Of a DNA stretch of 64,000 nucleotides, positions 12,470-23,992 are shown in pieces. The translations under genes and the position numbers were made by a program. The stretch's first letter is position 1. The number at the start of each line of letters is the position of its first letter. Source of the stretch: Aphelenchoides besseyi (Eukaryota; Nematoda; Chromadorea; Rhabditida; Aphelenchoididae); the NCBI GenBank assembly GCA_024699855.1, contig JAMPIQ010000001.1, positions 13,454,001 through 13,518,000 on the forward strand, given 5' to 3'. Below the pieces are notes generated by a model. It saw nothing but the letters and a program-made list of their open reading frames with translations. It ran no database searches and was not told where the DNA came from.

Positions 12470-13729
12470 TCATGAGATAATTTTCTCGAATTGACGAAAA
12501 TGAATTTCCGTTTCAGCACCGTTTTGATTGACCGTCAACCACTCCATAGCATTATCTTTTCTACTGTAATAGTGCTCGTAAATCAATAGAAATAAGGTCA
12601 TCAGCCAAATGCTCACAGTGCGAGTCTGTAAATGAAGACATTAGAATGGAAAAATCGAATTTTCTTACCAAATTAACGCACTCTTTCCAGAAGACCGAGT
12701 CTTCGATCGTCAAGTCATCGGAGATTCGAAAGTACACCGACAGGACGAGAAGTTGACAGCAATAGCCAATCGAATGTGCGAGAGAGAATGGAAAGATTAA
12801 TCGAATACTCAACTTGATTTCTCGAAGTTTGAACGATTTGTTTAGGTTATAGGCAACATCTGATATTCTGCTAAACAATTTGATCGTAACACTCGACTTT
12901 TTGGCTTGTACCTACCGACTTGAACGTGAAATTTGAAGACGATTATAAAGCATAAGTACAAAATCAGCAAGAGTTACAAGCACATCAATAGTAACCAAAC
13001 CAAGAAGCGAATCTGAAATTCCCGAGTTTCCGGTCATGCTGAAGATTGTCACACAAAACGCTCGATTGCCATTGTAAACGGTAGGAATGCTACGTATAAT
13101 CCATACGTACATTACATAGGCAAAATAGTTTGGTCCAACGTACTGAAATTTCAACCGAGATTGATGATCAAATTGAATTTATTTACCATAATCAACACCA
13201 TTATAACACCGAGAAGGCCGTTGAATTTTGAGCAACTAGGCATAAAGGTCGTGAATAGACGTTCGAGTAGTAGAGCGATATGAAAGATGTTGTATGCATA
13301 TGCTGTGACAAACGAGAACTGAAAATAACACAAGAAACAGTTGGAGTTGTTCCACAGATAAGCGCACGGACTCAAGTCGAGAAGACTAATGATCTAAATT
13401 TCGCAGTTACGGACAAGATCTTTGAAGCTTACAAATTTGTAAGCATAAACTCCAAGGGCCGTTGAGATACCAATGAAGTAGCACCCGAAGCCACAAACGG
13501 CTATTATCTAGAAATACAGTCAAATAAACTTTTTAGATTGTTCGTTTACCTTCAAGTCGAGTTCAACGATTTTCGTGGCTTTTCGAATTGCAGGAGTACG
13601 GAAATAGCAAAAGAATTGCCACAAAGTCAAAAGCCCAAAAACAACTTGCAAAACAACGAGAGTCGTAATCCACTGATCGTGGGCAATTTTGTTTGCAAGC
13701 TTACACATTTCATTGTTCGTTTTATTCAT
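12470..13729 (-). CDS. Serpentine chemoreceptor (nematode Sra/Srb/Sre-like), copy 3
   Basis: Third member of the trio and the most upstream. The ATG at 13729 (MNKTNNEMCKLANKIAHDQW) lies two bases behind a TTGGTTCAG acceptor, suggesting a spliced-leader start. Successive exons encode ITTLVVLQVVFGLLTLWQFF; a segment from about 13510; SPCAYLWNNSNCFLCYFQ; ALLLERLFTTFMPSC (TM3 end); a TM4 segment; LVTIDVLVTLADFVLML; and REIKLSIRLIFPFSLAHSIG. The last exon carries a final helix (VSIWLMTLFLLIYEHYY) and ends HFRQFEKIIS with stop at 12470. Paralogue of the two downstream genes, with the same intron plan. Ligand unknown. Confidence 0.75.
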
Positions 13730-13857
13730 CCCTGAACCAAAAAGAGAAATAGGATGCCGACCAAATAACGAACACGCTAATTGAACTCTATTATGCGTTT
13801 TCTAGTTAATCGAATTCGCGATGTAAACAGTTCGAATTAACTTAATTCTATTTCCGC

Positions 13858-14697
13858 CATTTCCGGATACAACTCTCGATGGCGACGGAGGTCACGAGTG
13901 ACGATGAAGACAATACGTTGATTAGTAGAATAGACAATACGATTTCGAATTGTGCTCTCGGTATCAAAACGTAATTTTTCAGTCATACAAACTTCTTAAG
14001 ATTTCTATGTAAGTCTTTTGGAAGTAAAAAAACTGGTGATTTTTCGTGGTAAGTTGCTTAGCAAAACAACCGTAAAAGAGCCATTGACGGTCAAGTTGTT
14101 GCCCGTACGATGTGCACAATAACAACCGATTCGGTCGTCGATTCGACTTCACCTGCTAAGTTGAGAAACTGAATTAGTTTTGTCGAATCTGATTACCAAT
14201 ACAAAAAAGTGCAAATTAGGTTACATGGAGTCACATCGTAATCTTCGACGTTTACTTCCACCTTTGAAAAGGCTACCAAATCATATGATTTGCGTCGTTT
14301 GTTTGCAAAACGCTTTTTGGACCAAAGTTTTATGTCGAATCTACGGCAAAAGATGGAAGGGTAGATTCACTCTATGATTCTTCTAGAAATTTAACCCAAT
14401 CAAGAAGATGAGGATTGGATTGCAAAGTTACAGCGGCCAATTTAATTTCATGATTCGGATGTCTGACGATTCAGTGACACAAAAACTCAAACTGCAAAAC
14501 ACTATCGGTCTAACTCGATTTGTTCGTAAGCGATTGACAATATGCAGAAAACTGTTTGATATGAAATCTGAAAACTTGAAGTTATAGATTCAAGTTGCTC
14601 GGAGATTGTAACGTTTATCGTGATCTATGAAGGTCAGACATCAGTGTACGTTCATTTAAGTGACAATACTATTTTCGACTTATAATCGCACTTGCGG
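13858..14697 (+). other. Gene-free interval with exon-like fragments (candidate small gene or decayed gene)
   Basis: No complete model was found, but several coding-looking plus-strand pieces lie in a row. One begins with an ATG at 13879 and reads MATEVTSDDEDNTLISRIDN. A second follows a GTTGCTTAG acceptor near 14058. A third starts at an ATG at 14408 (MRIGLQSYSGQFNFMIRMSD). A fourth after 14587 ends near 14684 with EGQTSVYVHLSDNTIFDL. I could not join them without forcing a very short intron. They could be one multi-exon gene or a relic. No family recognised. Confidence 0.3.
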
Positions 14698-14920
14698 TCG
14701 ATTTCTCTGACGTTTAGAGCTCATTGATTAAAAAATGTTAAATTGATTGATGACGATATCGCTTTATTAAAAGCACGAATTTGCAGAAAAACATTGAACC
14801 GTAAAACTACAAACGAACCATTTATAGAAAAACATTATTCGCACAAATCGTATTTTTTGCATTCGCAAGTCGTGGATCGCTTTAAATTACAATTTCGAAG
14901 ACTTCTATTGAAGAGGTTGT

Positions 14921-15935
14921 TTAGGACAAGAACTTGGCAAATGGTTGGTCGGCTTTCATTTCCAGTTGATCGAGATCAGAAAGCTTAAGGACGACCTTTT
15001 TGTAGTCCAATCGCTCTCCCGATTCGAGGCCGGTATCCAAAACTGCTTCACCGTCTGTGTAAACCAAAACTGAATTTAAAGTCTGTAACTTTGAATTCAA
15101 GAAAAAACCTACCATCTAGTTTGATGTTGATGTCATTCACATCGTATAGCACTGTCATTGTTTGTAGAGTTGAATGTGAGGGAACGGACATAACAAGTGA
15201 GTGCTTTCCGAATTGGGATCTCAACTCTGCATCCAATTCAGTTGAATTGAATTCCAATTCGTCGATCACGATATACAATGTGTATTTTATATAATCGAAC
15301 TTATCATCAGTCAACGTTAAGTTTCGTTGTGTCATCTGACCAGTCAACGCTTCCAATCCCTTACGAACGAATGTTACTTCGTCGAAAACGTCTTGCATTG
15401 TCTAGAACCGAAGAATTGAACAGAAAATTAACGAGAAAATGGAAACCCCGTTATCTGGATAGTAGAAGTGTCCAGAGATTGGATGAAGTATCCTCAACTG
15501 TGGAACAATGCTGAGAAGTTTGTCAAACGCTCGACCATAATTCGAGTTCATTTCATCGACGGTTTGATTAAGAAATTGAAGCAATCGAAACTCAATAACC
15601 AACTCAATCAAATGCGGTTGTTCTTCGGCATCCGATAAGTCACGTGTAGCAAAATCTTCGAGACTGAAACTGTCTAAGGAAACGAAGAGTTTCGTGATGT
15701 TCGGTGGGAAAACTGAATAGAAAATATAATAAAAACAAAGAAACAACTTACTTTGATTGCTGGTAGAGTTGTTTAACAAGTCGGCGAACTCTTCTCCCGC
15801 TGCATCGTCGCTCTCGACCGTTGCAGAGGTTTCCGGAGAAGTCGTGTCAGACATCTCGACAAGCTCTTCTTCGGCAACCACCAAAGCAAAAAGCAACAAA
15901 ACTGAGATCATCAACAAAGAGATTTTATTTGTCAT
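14921..15935 (-). CDS. Secreted glycoprotein of unknown function
   Basis: The ATG at 15935 (MTNKISLLMISVLLLFALVV) lies six bases behind a TTATTTCAG acceptor. The first 21 residues are a clear signal peptide ending near VVAEE. An acidic, Ser/Thr-rich stretch follows, then a folded-looking region of four exons split by introns at about 15755-15712, 15453-15404 and 15112-15070. N-glycosylation sequons are visible (NNST, NQT, NLT, NST). The last exon encodes LSDLDQLEMKADQPFAKFLS and stops at 14921. There are very few cysteines and no transmembrane segment after the signal peptide, so export to the body cavity or extracellular matrix is likely. I recognise no domain. Confidence 0.75.
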
Positions 15936-16689
15936 TGTAACTGAAATAAGCAATCAAAGTTAAATGAGAAATTGAAAACACGTATTTCGAAAACAACTTG
16001 AACGTCTTCTTTGACAGCCGTTCGTCCATTTTTTGTTTTTACTGCACAAGAACCAACACCAACCTTTTCACTGCGCTCTCGCCGCCCAAAAACCAGCCTG
16101 CCAAGCGCGGGTACCTGATGGAAAACTCTCGCGCAATTGATTTGTAGTTCGGTTTGCCCTCGAAGTTTATTTCGTGAACCACAGAGTTCTCTCCTACTCG
16201 ACGATCAAAATAGCAAGGTAATTTCTAATCAGTAAGAGTTAAAATGATGAATAGTTTTGTATGAACATTGAGTTCAAAGATGAAATTACAGATACACAAA
16301 AGGAAATGCTTGCAATTATTATTTTCGAAAGTCAATTTCCACTTAATGACGTTGCGATCGTTGGTTTTTCAAGTGCAAAAAAAGTTGCCATGGAATTTGA
16401 AACAAAAGAGAGATCTTCAAAGTCGACGCAAAGACACTCAAATCTCGAGCGTAACGACAAGTAACTACCTACGAAGAGACATTAGCTTCATAACGAATAC
16501 TAATAACTCAAAGCGTCTCCCATTATTGACGTCTTTTAACACCAAGATATTCATTGTACTGGTTCTCGTCTGATCTCCAAATCTGCGATGCGATATAAAC
16601 TTTTGCCAACAAGCTCGAGACCAACAGTCACAATCGAAAGAAAACGTTCTACTTGTTGTCATTCGATTTGTGTGCTCGGTCGCCGAATT
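15936..16689. other. Divergent promoter region
   Basis: Lies between the divergently transcribed secreted-protein gene (-) and the fucosyltransferase gene (+). No coding segment supported; it probably holds both promoters and the outron of the secreted-protein gene. Confidence 0.45.
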
Positions 16690-18210
16690 ATGTTTATTAT
16701 CGTAAGTACTAAATTCAACTCATTCAGCTGTTGTTTAGCGTCCGTATATCGTTTTTACTCTCGTTGTTTCATCTTTCATCTTCGTGGTTCTAAATTCAAA
16801 AAGTAGTACAAAAACTATTCCATGGGAAATGGTGAGTAAGTTTAAACTATTCGGTCCTCAAATTCCAGACTGATCTTATTGTCGCTAAAGAATCATACCG
16901 ACTGTTGTTGGACATTCAACGCACTCCTCCAGAACTCCAACCTCATTTAACAGCACCAGCCAAGACACCGATTGTTCTTTTTTGGCACAAGTACTTCGTG
17001 AATCAATTTGATTTGTTAATTCCAAAAAACTCGTACATCGATTGTCCTTATCTTTGCACTTACACAACTGATCATAAGTTTGGAGCGGAAGCTGCCGTAC
17101 GTGTGTTTCATGAGCGTAATTTCGATCCCACAGATCTGCCACCATCTAACCCACAAGCTTTTAACCTGTACTTCACATTGGAACCGCCGTTCTTCACTTA
17201 CAGTGATTTCGAACGCAAGGGAAAATTTCCTGCTGACTATTTCAACGTGACAGCATCTTATCGTTCGAAATCATCAATCCACTATCCATATGATCGATTT
17301 ATCAAACGAAATGGAAACGAAACGATCAATGAAATTTGGACTGATGAGCAGGCAATCGCTTTTTGATTTCGTTTATCTCTACTGATGTTTAGGTCAAAGC
17401 GAAAATTGAAGCAAAACATAAACCACTACTCATCGCTGTGTCGAACTGTTTTGCTCATTCTTCGAGGCAGAAATACGTTCGAGAATTGACTCGGTTTTTG
17501 AATGTGACGATTCTCGGCGGTTGCTTAGGCACGAACAGCCACTGCGCCAAAGATTTCAAATTGAGAGCTATTCATCCGGACACACAATGCATGGAGAAGT
17601 TGAATGGTCAGTTTATTCAAGTCACGTCTACAATCAATCTTTAGATGAACATTTCTTTCACTTGTCATTCGAAAACTCGGTTTGCCCCGAATACCAAAGC
17701 GAAAAGTTTTGGCGCGTCAAACAACTGATTGTTCCAATTGTTTTGAGCCGTGCAAGTATGTGTGAGGATATTCCAAAGAGCTCATGTGAGTCCCAGTTAA
17801 AAGATCATAGCTTAAATTTTAGACATTGCGGCCAGTGACTTTGAATCTCCATCACATTTGGCTCGGTATTTGAAGATGTTGATGGGAAATCGAACTGAGT
17901 ACGCTAAGTGGGTTACTTCGACTTCAGTAGAAATTCAATTTTTAGGTATTTTGAATGGACAAAAAATTTCCGTAGAACTCCGTTGAGCGAATCAGAACGA
18001 CGAGTTGCCTGTCAGTTGTGCAAATTGGCGCATTCGAACGCTCCAATCCAAATCAACAACATCAAACGCTACTGGTCAACGGACGAGTGTCCTAAGAACT
18101 ATGCGATTGATCTCATCAACAATCCAAGAAGAGTAAAGAAACACGAGAACCGGATAACGAGAATCATGCGTGAAACATATCGAAATCGAAGAATTGAGAA
18201 AATTCTCTGA
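16690..18210 (+). CDS. fut: Alpha-1,3-fucosyltransferase (GT10 family)
   Basis: Golgi type II membrane enzyme that transfers fucose from GDP-fucose to N-glycans. The first exon is only 12 nt (16690-16701, MFII); after the intron the exon from 16739 supplies a signal anchor (IVFTLVVSSFIFVVL). Catalytic-domain signatures: YFTLEPPFFTYSDF; NVTASYRSKSSIHYPYDRF (about 17240-17300, family N-W/V-T-x-S-Y-R-x-x-S-D/S-I); VSNCFAHSSRQKYV; FFHLSFENSVCPEYQSEKFW (the F-ENS-C-DY-TEKF donor-binding motif, about 17650-17710); SYIAASDFESPSHLARYL; and YAKYFEW. Introns at about 16702, 16830, 17355, 17604, 17787 and 17907. The intron at 17355-17394 seems to use a GC donor (GAGCAG|GCAATC), since the frame otherwise stops. 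Acceptor glycan cannot be read from sequence. Confidence 0.92.
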
Positions 18211-18391
18211 ATTGCTATTGTTATATTTCTGTACATTAAAGTAATCTGTTTGTTTATGCAAAACAATTCTGTTGTTAAATTTGGAGTCATCAAGACACTT
18301 ACGGTAAACTTCACAGCTACCAGAACATTTTTCTTCGACATTTGTTCTTTCAACTGTGCAGTAAAAGTATACGTGAGTTTTTTTATTTACA

Positions 18392-18565
18392 ATGAAAAAG
18401 AGCAACGATCTTTGTAGTCGAACTTTGGAAGTAGATCGACTAAAACTCGAAGACAAGTTGAAGCTTTTCTTACAGAGCTTGTTTGAAGCACTCAAATACT
18501 TAGATTTCTGGCTGAAGTTGTGTTTTAGCATTGTAATCGTCCATACGAAGACGGTCATTTATTGA
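18392..18565 (+). CDS. Small ORF after the fucosyltransferase gene (unverified)
   Basis: An ATG at 18392 opens a 57-codon frame (MKKSNDLCSRTLEVDRLKLE, then a Leu-rich half ending FSIVIVHTKTVIY). It looks amphipathic and then hydrophobic, so a tiny membrane protein is possible. A CAG acceptor-like site lies about 30 bases upstream. A 160-codon frame on the opposite strand (18076-18558) overlaps it; at most one is likely real. Confidence 0.2.
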   Translation: MKKSNDLCSRTLEVDRLKLEDKLKLFLQSLFEALKYLDFWLKLCFSIVIVHTKTVIY

Positions 18566-18693
18566 AAGTCGACAAACACCATTTGAAGCAGGAATATGCG
18601 AAACGAATATTTGATTGAAACAACTTGAGATCACGATTCGGAAAAGGTACGGCAGCAATTGAGTGACTTTTGATTGTCGAATTCGTCGAGCTG

Positions 18694-18960
18694 TTAACCA
18701 CCTTGGAACAAAGCGTTGCGGATTTCTTCCTGATTCCGTCGAGCTTGATAGTTTACCATTCGCAAGAGAGTCATTGGATTAGCGTTTGACTGAAAAAGAA
18801 AATTAAAGACCAGTTCGAGGATATTACTCACCACATCGAAGTTAAATTCCAGTTGAGGTCGTGGTTGGTTCGAAAACTCGCCACGAACCAAATCGGCAGC
18901 TGAGGATTCGAAGTAGCGAACCAAACGGTTTTCGACCTTCGAATCTTTTCGTTGGTTCAT
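18694..18960 (-). CDS. Small soluble protein of unknown function, two exons
   Basis: The ATG at 18960 opens MNQRKDSKVENRLVRYFESS. An intron of about 42 bp (about 18832-18791, GTGAGT...TTTTTCAG) joins it in frame to SNANPMTLLRMVNYQARRNQ and a stop at 18694, giving roughly 75 residues. The protein is charged, without signal peptide or membrane segment, and has amphipathic helices (VENRLVRYFESSAADLV and TLLRMVNYQ). The well-formed intron and unbiased composition argue that it is real. I do not recognise the family. Confidence 0.55.
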   Translation of the reverse strand: MNQRKDSKVENRLVRYFESSAADLVRGEFSNQPRPQLEFNFDVVSNILELVFNFLFQSNANPMTLLRMVNYQARRNQEEIRNALFQGG

Positions 18961-21900
18961 CGTTGAAGTAAGCAAATGAGTTGAACTCTAAAAGTCCGAA
19001 TCGTTGAATCGTTACAAAAAGTAAATGCGACTAATGACACGTCAAAGACCCGAATAGTTTTTATAATGCAAACACTTTTAACTCTCGATCAATAATCGTG
19101 TTACCCACGAACTCGATGTTTCCGCGGTTACAAATGATGGTACAAAAGAACGCCAGTAAAAGTTCAAGTACGTATTTGATTTCGTGCATTTCCAACGACA
19201 TGAATCCTTTTGGTATTGTACTTTTATTTATGAACGCTGGAAAGTAGGTGGGACTTAAAATCGTAAACGTTTAAACACGTGAATCGTTTGAGCGATCGAA
19301 GAGATGGCTCAAACTCTGCAGACCTTCAAGTAATCGAATGAATCATATCGCGTCCGGTCTCTTTCTAATCACCGTTTATTACAGGATGTCCCACCGAATG
19401 TCGAACATTTGCAAGGCCACAACTCTTTTCATAACCAACCGATTTCGATGGGCTTTTCTGTGCCCGATCGCAAATTTTATGCCATTTTGTTTGCAATTAA
19501 AAACTTTCTGAATATCATCCTGGGAAGTGCCGGAGTTTCGATTTTGGCAAAATGAACGCTTTTTTCGCTCACTTTTCCTTTCTTTCTGTCAAAATGAGAT
19601 GATCGGCTCAAGAAAAAGCGTTCATTTTGTCAAAATCAAAATTCTGGCACTTTCCAGGATGATATTCAGAAAGTTTTTAATTGCAAACAAAATGGCATAA
19701 AATTTGCGATCGGGCACAGAAAAGCCCATCGAAATCGGTTGGTTATGAAAAGAGTTGTGGCCTTGCAAATGTTCGACATTCGCTGGGACACCCCGTATAA
19801 TCCATAGTGCTCCGTTAAGAAAAAAGTGTCTTATCGCTAACACGAGGGAAATACTCGTCGAGAAGAAGCTTCTTCGGTCATCTTATTGAGTTCGGAGAAT
19901 AAATGCGACTAAACCAGTGGAACGCGTGGCCTACACTTCCGGGTCGTCGTCATTTAAATTCTTACGCTCTTAATCTCTCGACCTCTTTATTCATTTAACT
20001 TCTCGCAACAATCAATCGCTTATCAGTTTCTCGTCGCAGTTAACGAAAAACCTCAAAGACCGCAACTTCCGCAAAAAATGTTGCGAACATAATTCGGGGA
20101 GTGTTCAGAGGTACAATTTGGATCCAACTTTTATGCAAGAAAGGTTCGTAAACTCATCGTAAACAGCCGATTACTTCCTTGTTTTGATTCAGAATTCAAA
20201 CATCTACAATCATGAAACTTTTACAATCAGTGAGTTCTGAGATAAAACTTTCGGTTTGAATAGACGTAAACTGATTTAAAAACTTATAGTTTAAGTCTAC
20301 ATACAACGAAGGACCTTCTATCAAATCACAAGATCGAATGACCGTATAACCAACGTTCTTTGACGTTTTGTGTCTGACTGTCAGTTACGGTCAAAAACTG
20401 TCACGACTTGAACCCGTCAAAACCTCACGATTTGGGGCGCCGATGAGCTGTGACTTATCGTCATGATGTGGACGGGAAAAGTGCAATCTGAACTGCCAAC
20501 CGAACTTCCTGATCAAACGGACGCCTCGAAAAGACGACGTGAGATATCGAGGCTGTTAAAGAAAACAATTGAATTTCGTCTCATTGAATGCAGCAATTAA
20601 AACCCCAAAGAACGTTCAATTAAGCGACTAAGAGGTTTACGACTTTAACTACTTGATCACTTCTCCCGTTGGGCTCAGAGTTCAAATTTGGACATTTTAT
20701 CAATTGAATTCAGATGTAAACATGTGCGTCAAATTCTTTTACGATCTCGCACACGGAAGTCTTTGAAACGTGAGTTTTCTTAACTACAAGCTTCCTTCTT
20801 AATTTTTGTTTCAGTGACCAAAACGCACCGTGAATCACAATAACGGCGGCTGATCGAGTTGTCGAATTGAAATTCAAATCGCACTGTTGAACGTAACAAC
20901 AGAATTAAAGACTGGATTGCTCACTGGTAGGTAACATTGAACGTTCTCGAATGCAAACGGCGAGGTCTGAACACCGTCGAGTTGACCGATCTTTTCGATA
21001 CGAAAACTTTTTGACTTCAAAGTCAACCCACGCAGTCAATAAATTACATTCAATTCGAGAACATTTTCATCGAGAACAGGGAAACAATCAAACGTTAACG
21101 AGTTCACGGCGACAGAGAACATCGAAACTTGGGAAAGATCTACCAACTGCAACAAACTGAAACTACAAAAACTCGCGAGTTGGATGCCTCATCAGAATCG
21201 ACATTCATGATCGTGTTTCAAGCAAACTGATATCTCATTAGTGAAAGTGCAATTGAGATCGAACGAACGGCGAATTCGAAGCGTCTTTGCGGTTTTCGAA
21301 CGTCAATCAAAATCCACGGATCTCTTTGACCGTTTTTGCGGTTTCGGATTTTGAATGTCTTTTCGACTGCAAAATTGCAATCTTGTTTGAAAGACTGAAT
21401 CCGGAAAAGAGCGTCACCAATTCGATTTGAAGGTACAAACTGTTTGTATGCACCTATCGAATTTCATTTGCAATTCAAACGGCAGCCGTCAAGTCAACTC
21501 TCGGATGAACGATCGTTTGCTGTGAACACAAAGACGGTCATCTTTGCGCCCTCGAGGTCTATTTTAGGCAATCGGGTCACAAGTGTGCTCGTAATTTGCT
21601 AATCGAATTGTGCTCGAATGACCTTTAAAATCATCGAGATTACTGGAAACACACTACTTGGTTTTGTAAACAACAGGAACGTGAGAATTTCTCGCTTATG
21701 ATTCACGAAATTTCCCTATGAACTCGACGGTTGCGTGCAAAATCCTCTGATTCTTATGCCAACGATCTCCGTTCGGCAAGCCAAAAACGAAAACTCAAAG
21801 CTTATCGACAAAAACATTGAAATCGGTTGGAATCGAATTACAATCGATGGTCGAAAAGTGTGATGTCGAAACAACACGAGCACAATAACCGTATCGACGA

Positions 21901-22503
21901 TCATTGAGCCACGTGTTCAAAACGAATTAGAGGAACAATCGAAAATGTTGCGATTTTAAACGAAAAAACAAAAACCAACTGTCGTCTTCCGTTAAATCGT
22001 CTCGAAGCTCAACGGTTCCAATCGGCCGTTTGATCGGCTTTTCCAATCGAAAACCGTTCGGTTTCTTCAACTCTTTCGATAAAAAAGACGGGTATTCCGC
22101 GAATCATAGAAGCAATACGAGCCGCATAATGTTGCATTCCGTTGAGTTGGAACAAAATTTGCGTTTCATCTTAGCGTAAAGAAGGGAGTGAACAATTAGC
22201 CGGAGCTTAAGATGTCAACGTATTTCGATTCTCTCAAATCTGATCCTAAGGAAAGCGACTGTCGTTCAAAATCGACCAATCCAATTAAGCTCCAGAATAA
22301 ACGAATGTAATCAAGCAACCGAATCCCATCGTCAAATATCTAATCAGTTGGACAAATATTTTGATCTTCCTGATTAAGCGACTAGCAATTCTTCAATTGA
22401 AAAACAAACTTGATAACAAAAAACACGGACTTTAATAACAATTAGAGAACAATTTTTCTCGCTACCAACAAGTTCGTAAACAACTATAACCGGACAAATA
22501 ATC
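18961..22503. other. Long intergenic region with a foldback repeat
   Basis: About 3.5 kb without a supportable gene. It contains the hairpin repeat at 19381-19796. The rest (19.8-22.5 kb) is unique-looking DNA with only short chance frames; it lies downstream of the POU-like gene and upstream of the small minus-strand gene. Confidence 0.5.
19381..19796. repeat. Foldback (inverted-repeat) element with arms of about 180 bp
   Basis: Positions 19381-19567 and 19614-19796 are near-perfect reverse complements around a loop of about 46 bp. The outer ends read ACAGGATGTCCCACCGAATG on the left and, in reverse complement, ATACGGGGTGTCCCAGCGAA on the right, so ACNGGNTGTCCCA looks like a terminal inverted repeat. 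No transposase is present. The likeliest reading is a non-autonomous foldback/MITE-type element; a transcript across it would form a long hairpin. Confidence 0.85.
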
Positions 22504-23134
22504 TCAGACATGACCAATCCATTGAACGTAAAATCCTTCAATCTCGGCCATCTTTTGTGCAGTGTACTTGGCGTTCTCAAACATTGAAATGCCATTCTGT
22601 TTTAGTTTTGTTGAGTTGGTCGCTTGATTCAGAACGACGGCCAGCTTTGTTTGGCTGAGCTCTGAAACCGCAGTTTTAACACAAACCGAAAGTGCAAACC
22701 TACTTTTGTCCATACGCACTTTACGATATTTCCGTCCAATGGATACGAGTTTTTCTTGCTCTTCTTGAGAACATTTGCCTTAAACTTGAGATTAGACGTT
22801 CGAATACAAACTTACCGCTTGGACGGCCTTTCTTTGTAGTTTTTGGTGTCAACGATCTCAAATTGGCCGTAATATCGCTTTGAGTTGTAGATTGAGTATG
22901 TATATTGGAACGGTCGGCATCCTCGTACAAAAGCACACGAGCCAATGGAGCTACTGGTGATGAACATTGGTCTTCGGATTTGATTTGTGCTGCCAACTCG
23001 GTCAGAACTTCCTGAAATGAAAGAGGTAACAGTGAAACATCGTCGGGATAAACTTCATTCGAAGAGTAGTTCGGTTCCCTCAACTCTTCATTATCCACTT
23101 CTTGTTTGATATTCGACGGATTAAAACGCGCCAT
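22504..23134 (-). CDS. Putative DNA-binding protein with POU-specific-like helix-turn-helix
   Basis: The ATG at 23134 (MARFNPSNIKQEVDNEELRE) stands 18 bases behind a CTGTTTCAG acceptor. Exon 1 (23134-22816) is acidic and Ser/Pro-rich and ends in a basic KKGRPSG segment that resembles an AT-hook or nuclear signal. After a 37-bp intron, exon 2 (from 22778) gives EEQEKLVSIGRKYRKVRMDK. A 42-bp in-frame intron (donor GTAGGT, acceptor TTTCAG, about 22707-22666) can then be removed to join LSQTKLAVVLNQATNSTKLK, followed by NGISMFENAKYTAQKMAEIE and an ending YVQWIGHV. That order of helices matches the POU-specific fold: F-K-x-R-R, then TQxDVGxAL, then SQTTIxRFE, then a final W. No homeodomain was found downstream. 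The domain call is by eye; the gene itself is well supported. Confidence 0.6.
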
Positions 23135-23992
23135 CTCAGAACAATTCACTTCTGAAACAGTGAATTGAGATCGACAACCGACTAACTAATTTTTCGAATT
23201 TGAATAATCGACTACAGAAAGAGTTCGTTTTTCTAATCTTTTGCATAAGCTTCTACTGTTTTGCTTGAGACATTCAGATCGATTTCCCTCTAATTTCAAT
23301 GTTAATTGAAAGTCAATGTAGTTAAGGTTTCTGAACAGAAGAATTAGTTCAACGGTATCTTATACACTTGAAACCAATTTGTTTGCCATCAAGTTTGTCG
23401 TAATATTGACCCCTTTTCTTTTATCATTTTGTTTACATTGCCGCTTTCCATTCACAGAAATTTTATCTCTCAATTGAAGACGAGCTTCGGCACAATCCGT
23501 AAAATGAAATAAACTCGTGCGGAAGTTTACTCATCGTTCCAACTGACAAGTTGGGTTCGAAGTTCACGTTGGTCATGAGTTCAAGTGAACGACCTTGAAA
23601 CAGAAAAGAACTCTTGATTAATGAGAACTAAGAACCGATCGGGAATCCCCACGAGTTCCTGTTCGCAATCTTTGAGTTGAAAGAACGCAAATCGAGATAA
23701 ACGACAGAGCGATCAAAGAACGTTTATCTAATCAATCCGCTGACTTTTAAAAATCTTTGCTAGTCAATCCGCTGATCTCGATTTCCAACTCACTAGTTAG
23801 TTTGATGAACAAGTGAACACGATCATTACATTCAATTTTATTGCACCAAGTTACAAATGACATTCACGTTAAATTCATGGACAGGAAGAAAGGATCAACG
23901 TGCGTAATATTAAACTGCGAGCTTTTGATTATTGAAATAACGTTTACAAAACGTGAGAGAATAGAACGTTTTCAAATTGAACATCAGGATTT
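23135..23992. other. Intergenic region
   Basis: AT-rich, no coding segment supported. It includes the upstream region of the POU-like gene and the 3' end of the Lys/Glu-rich gene. Confidence 0.5.

Noticed and set aside
18076..18558. 160-codon minus-strand ORF antisense to the end of the fucosyltransferase gene
   Set aside because: Runs through the coding exon of a clear gene on the other strand, with no family resemblance; likely a shadow frame plus 3' flank.
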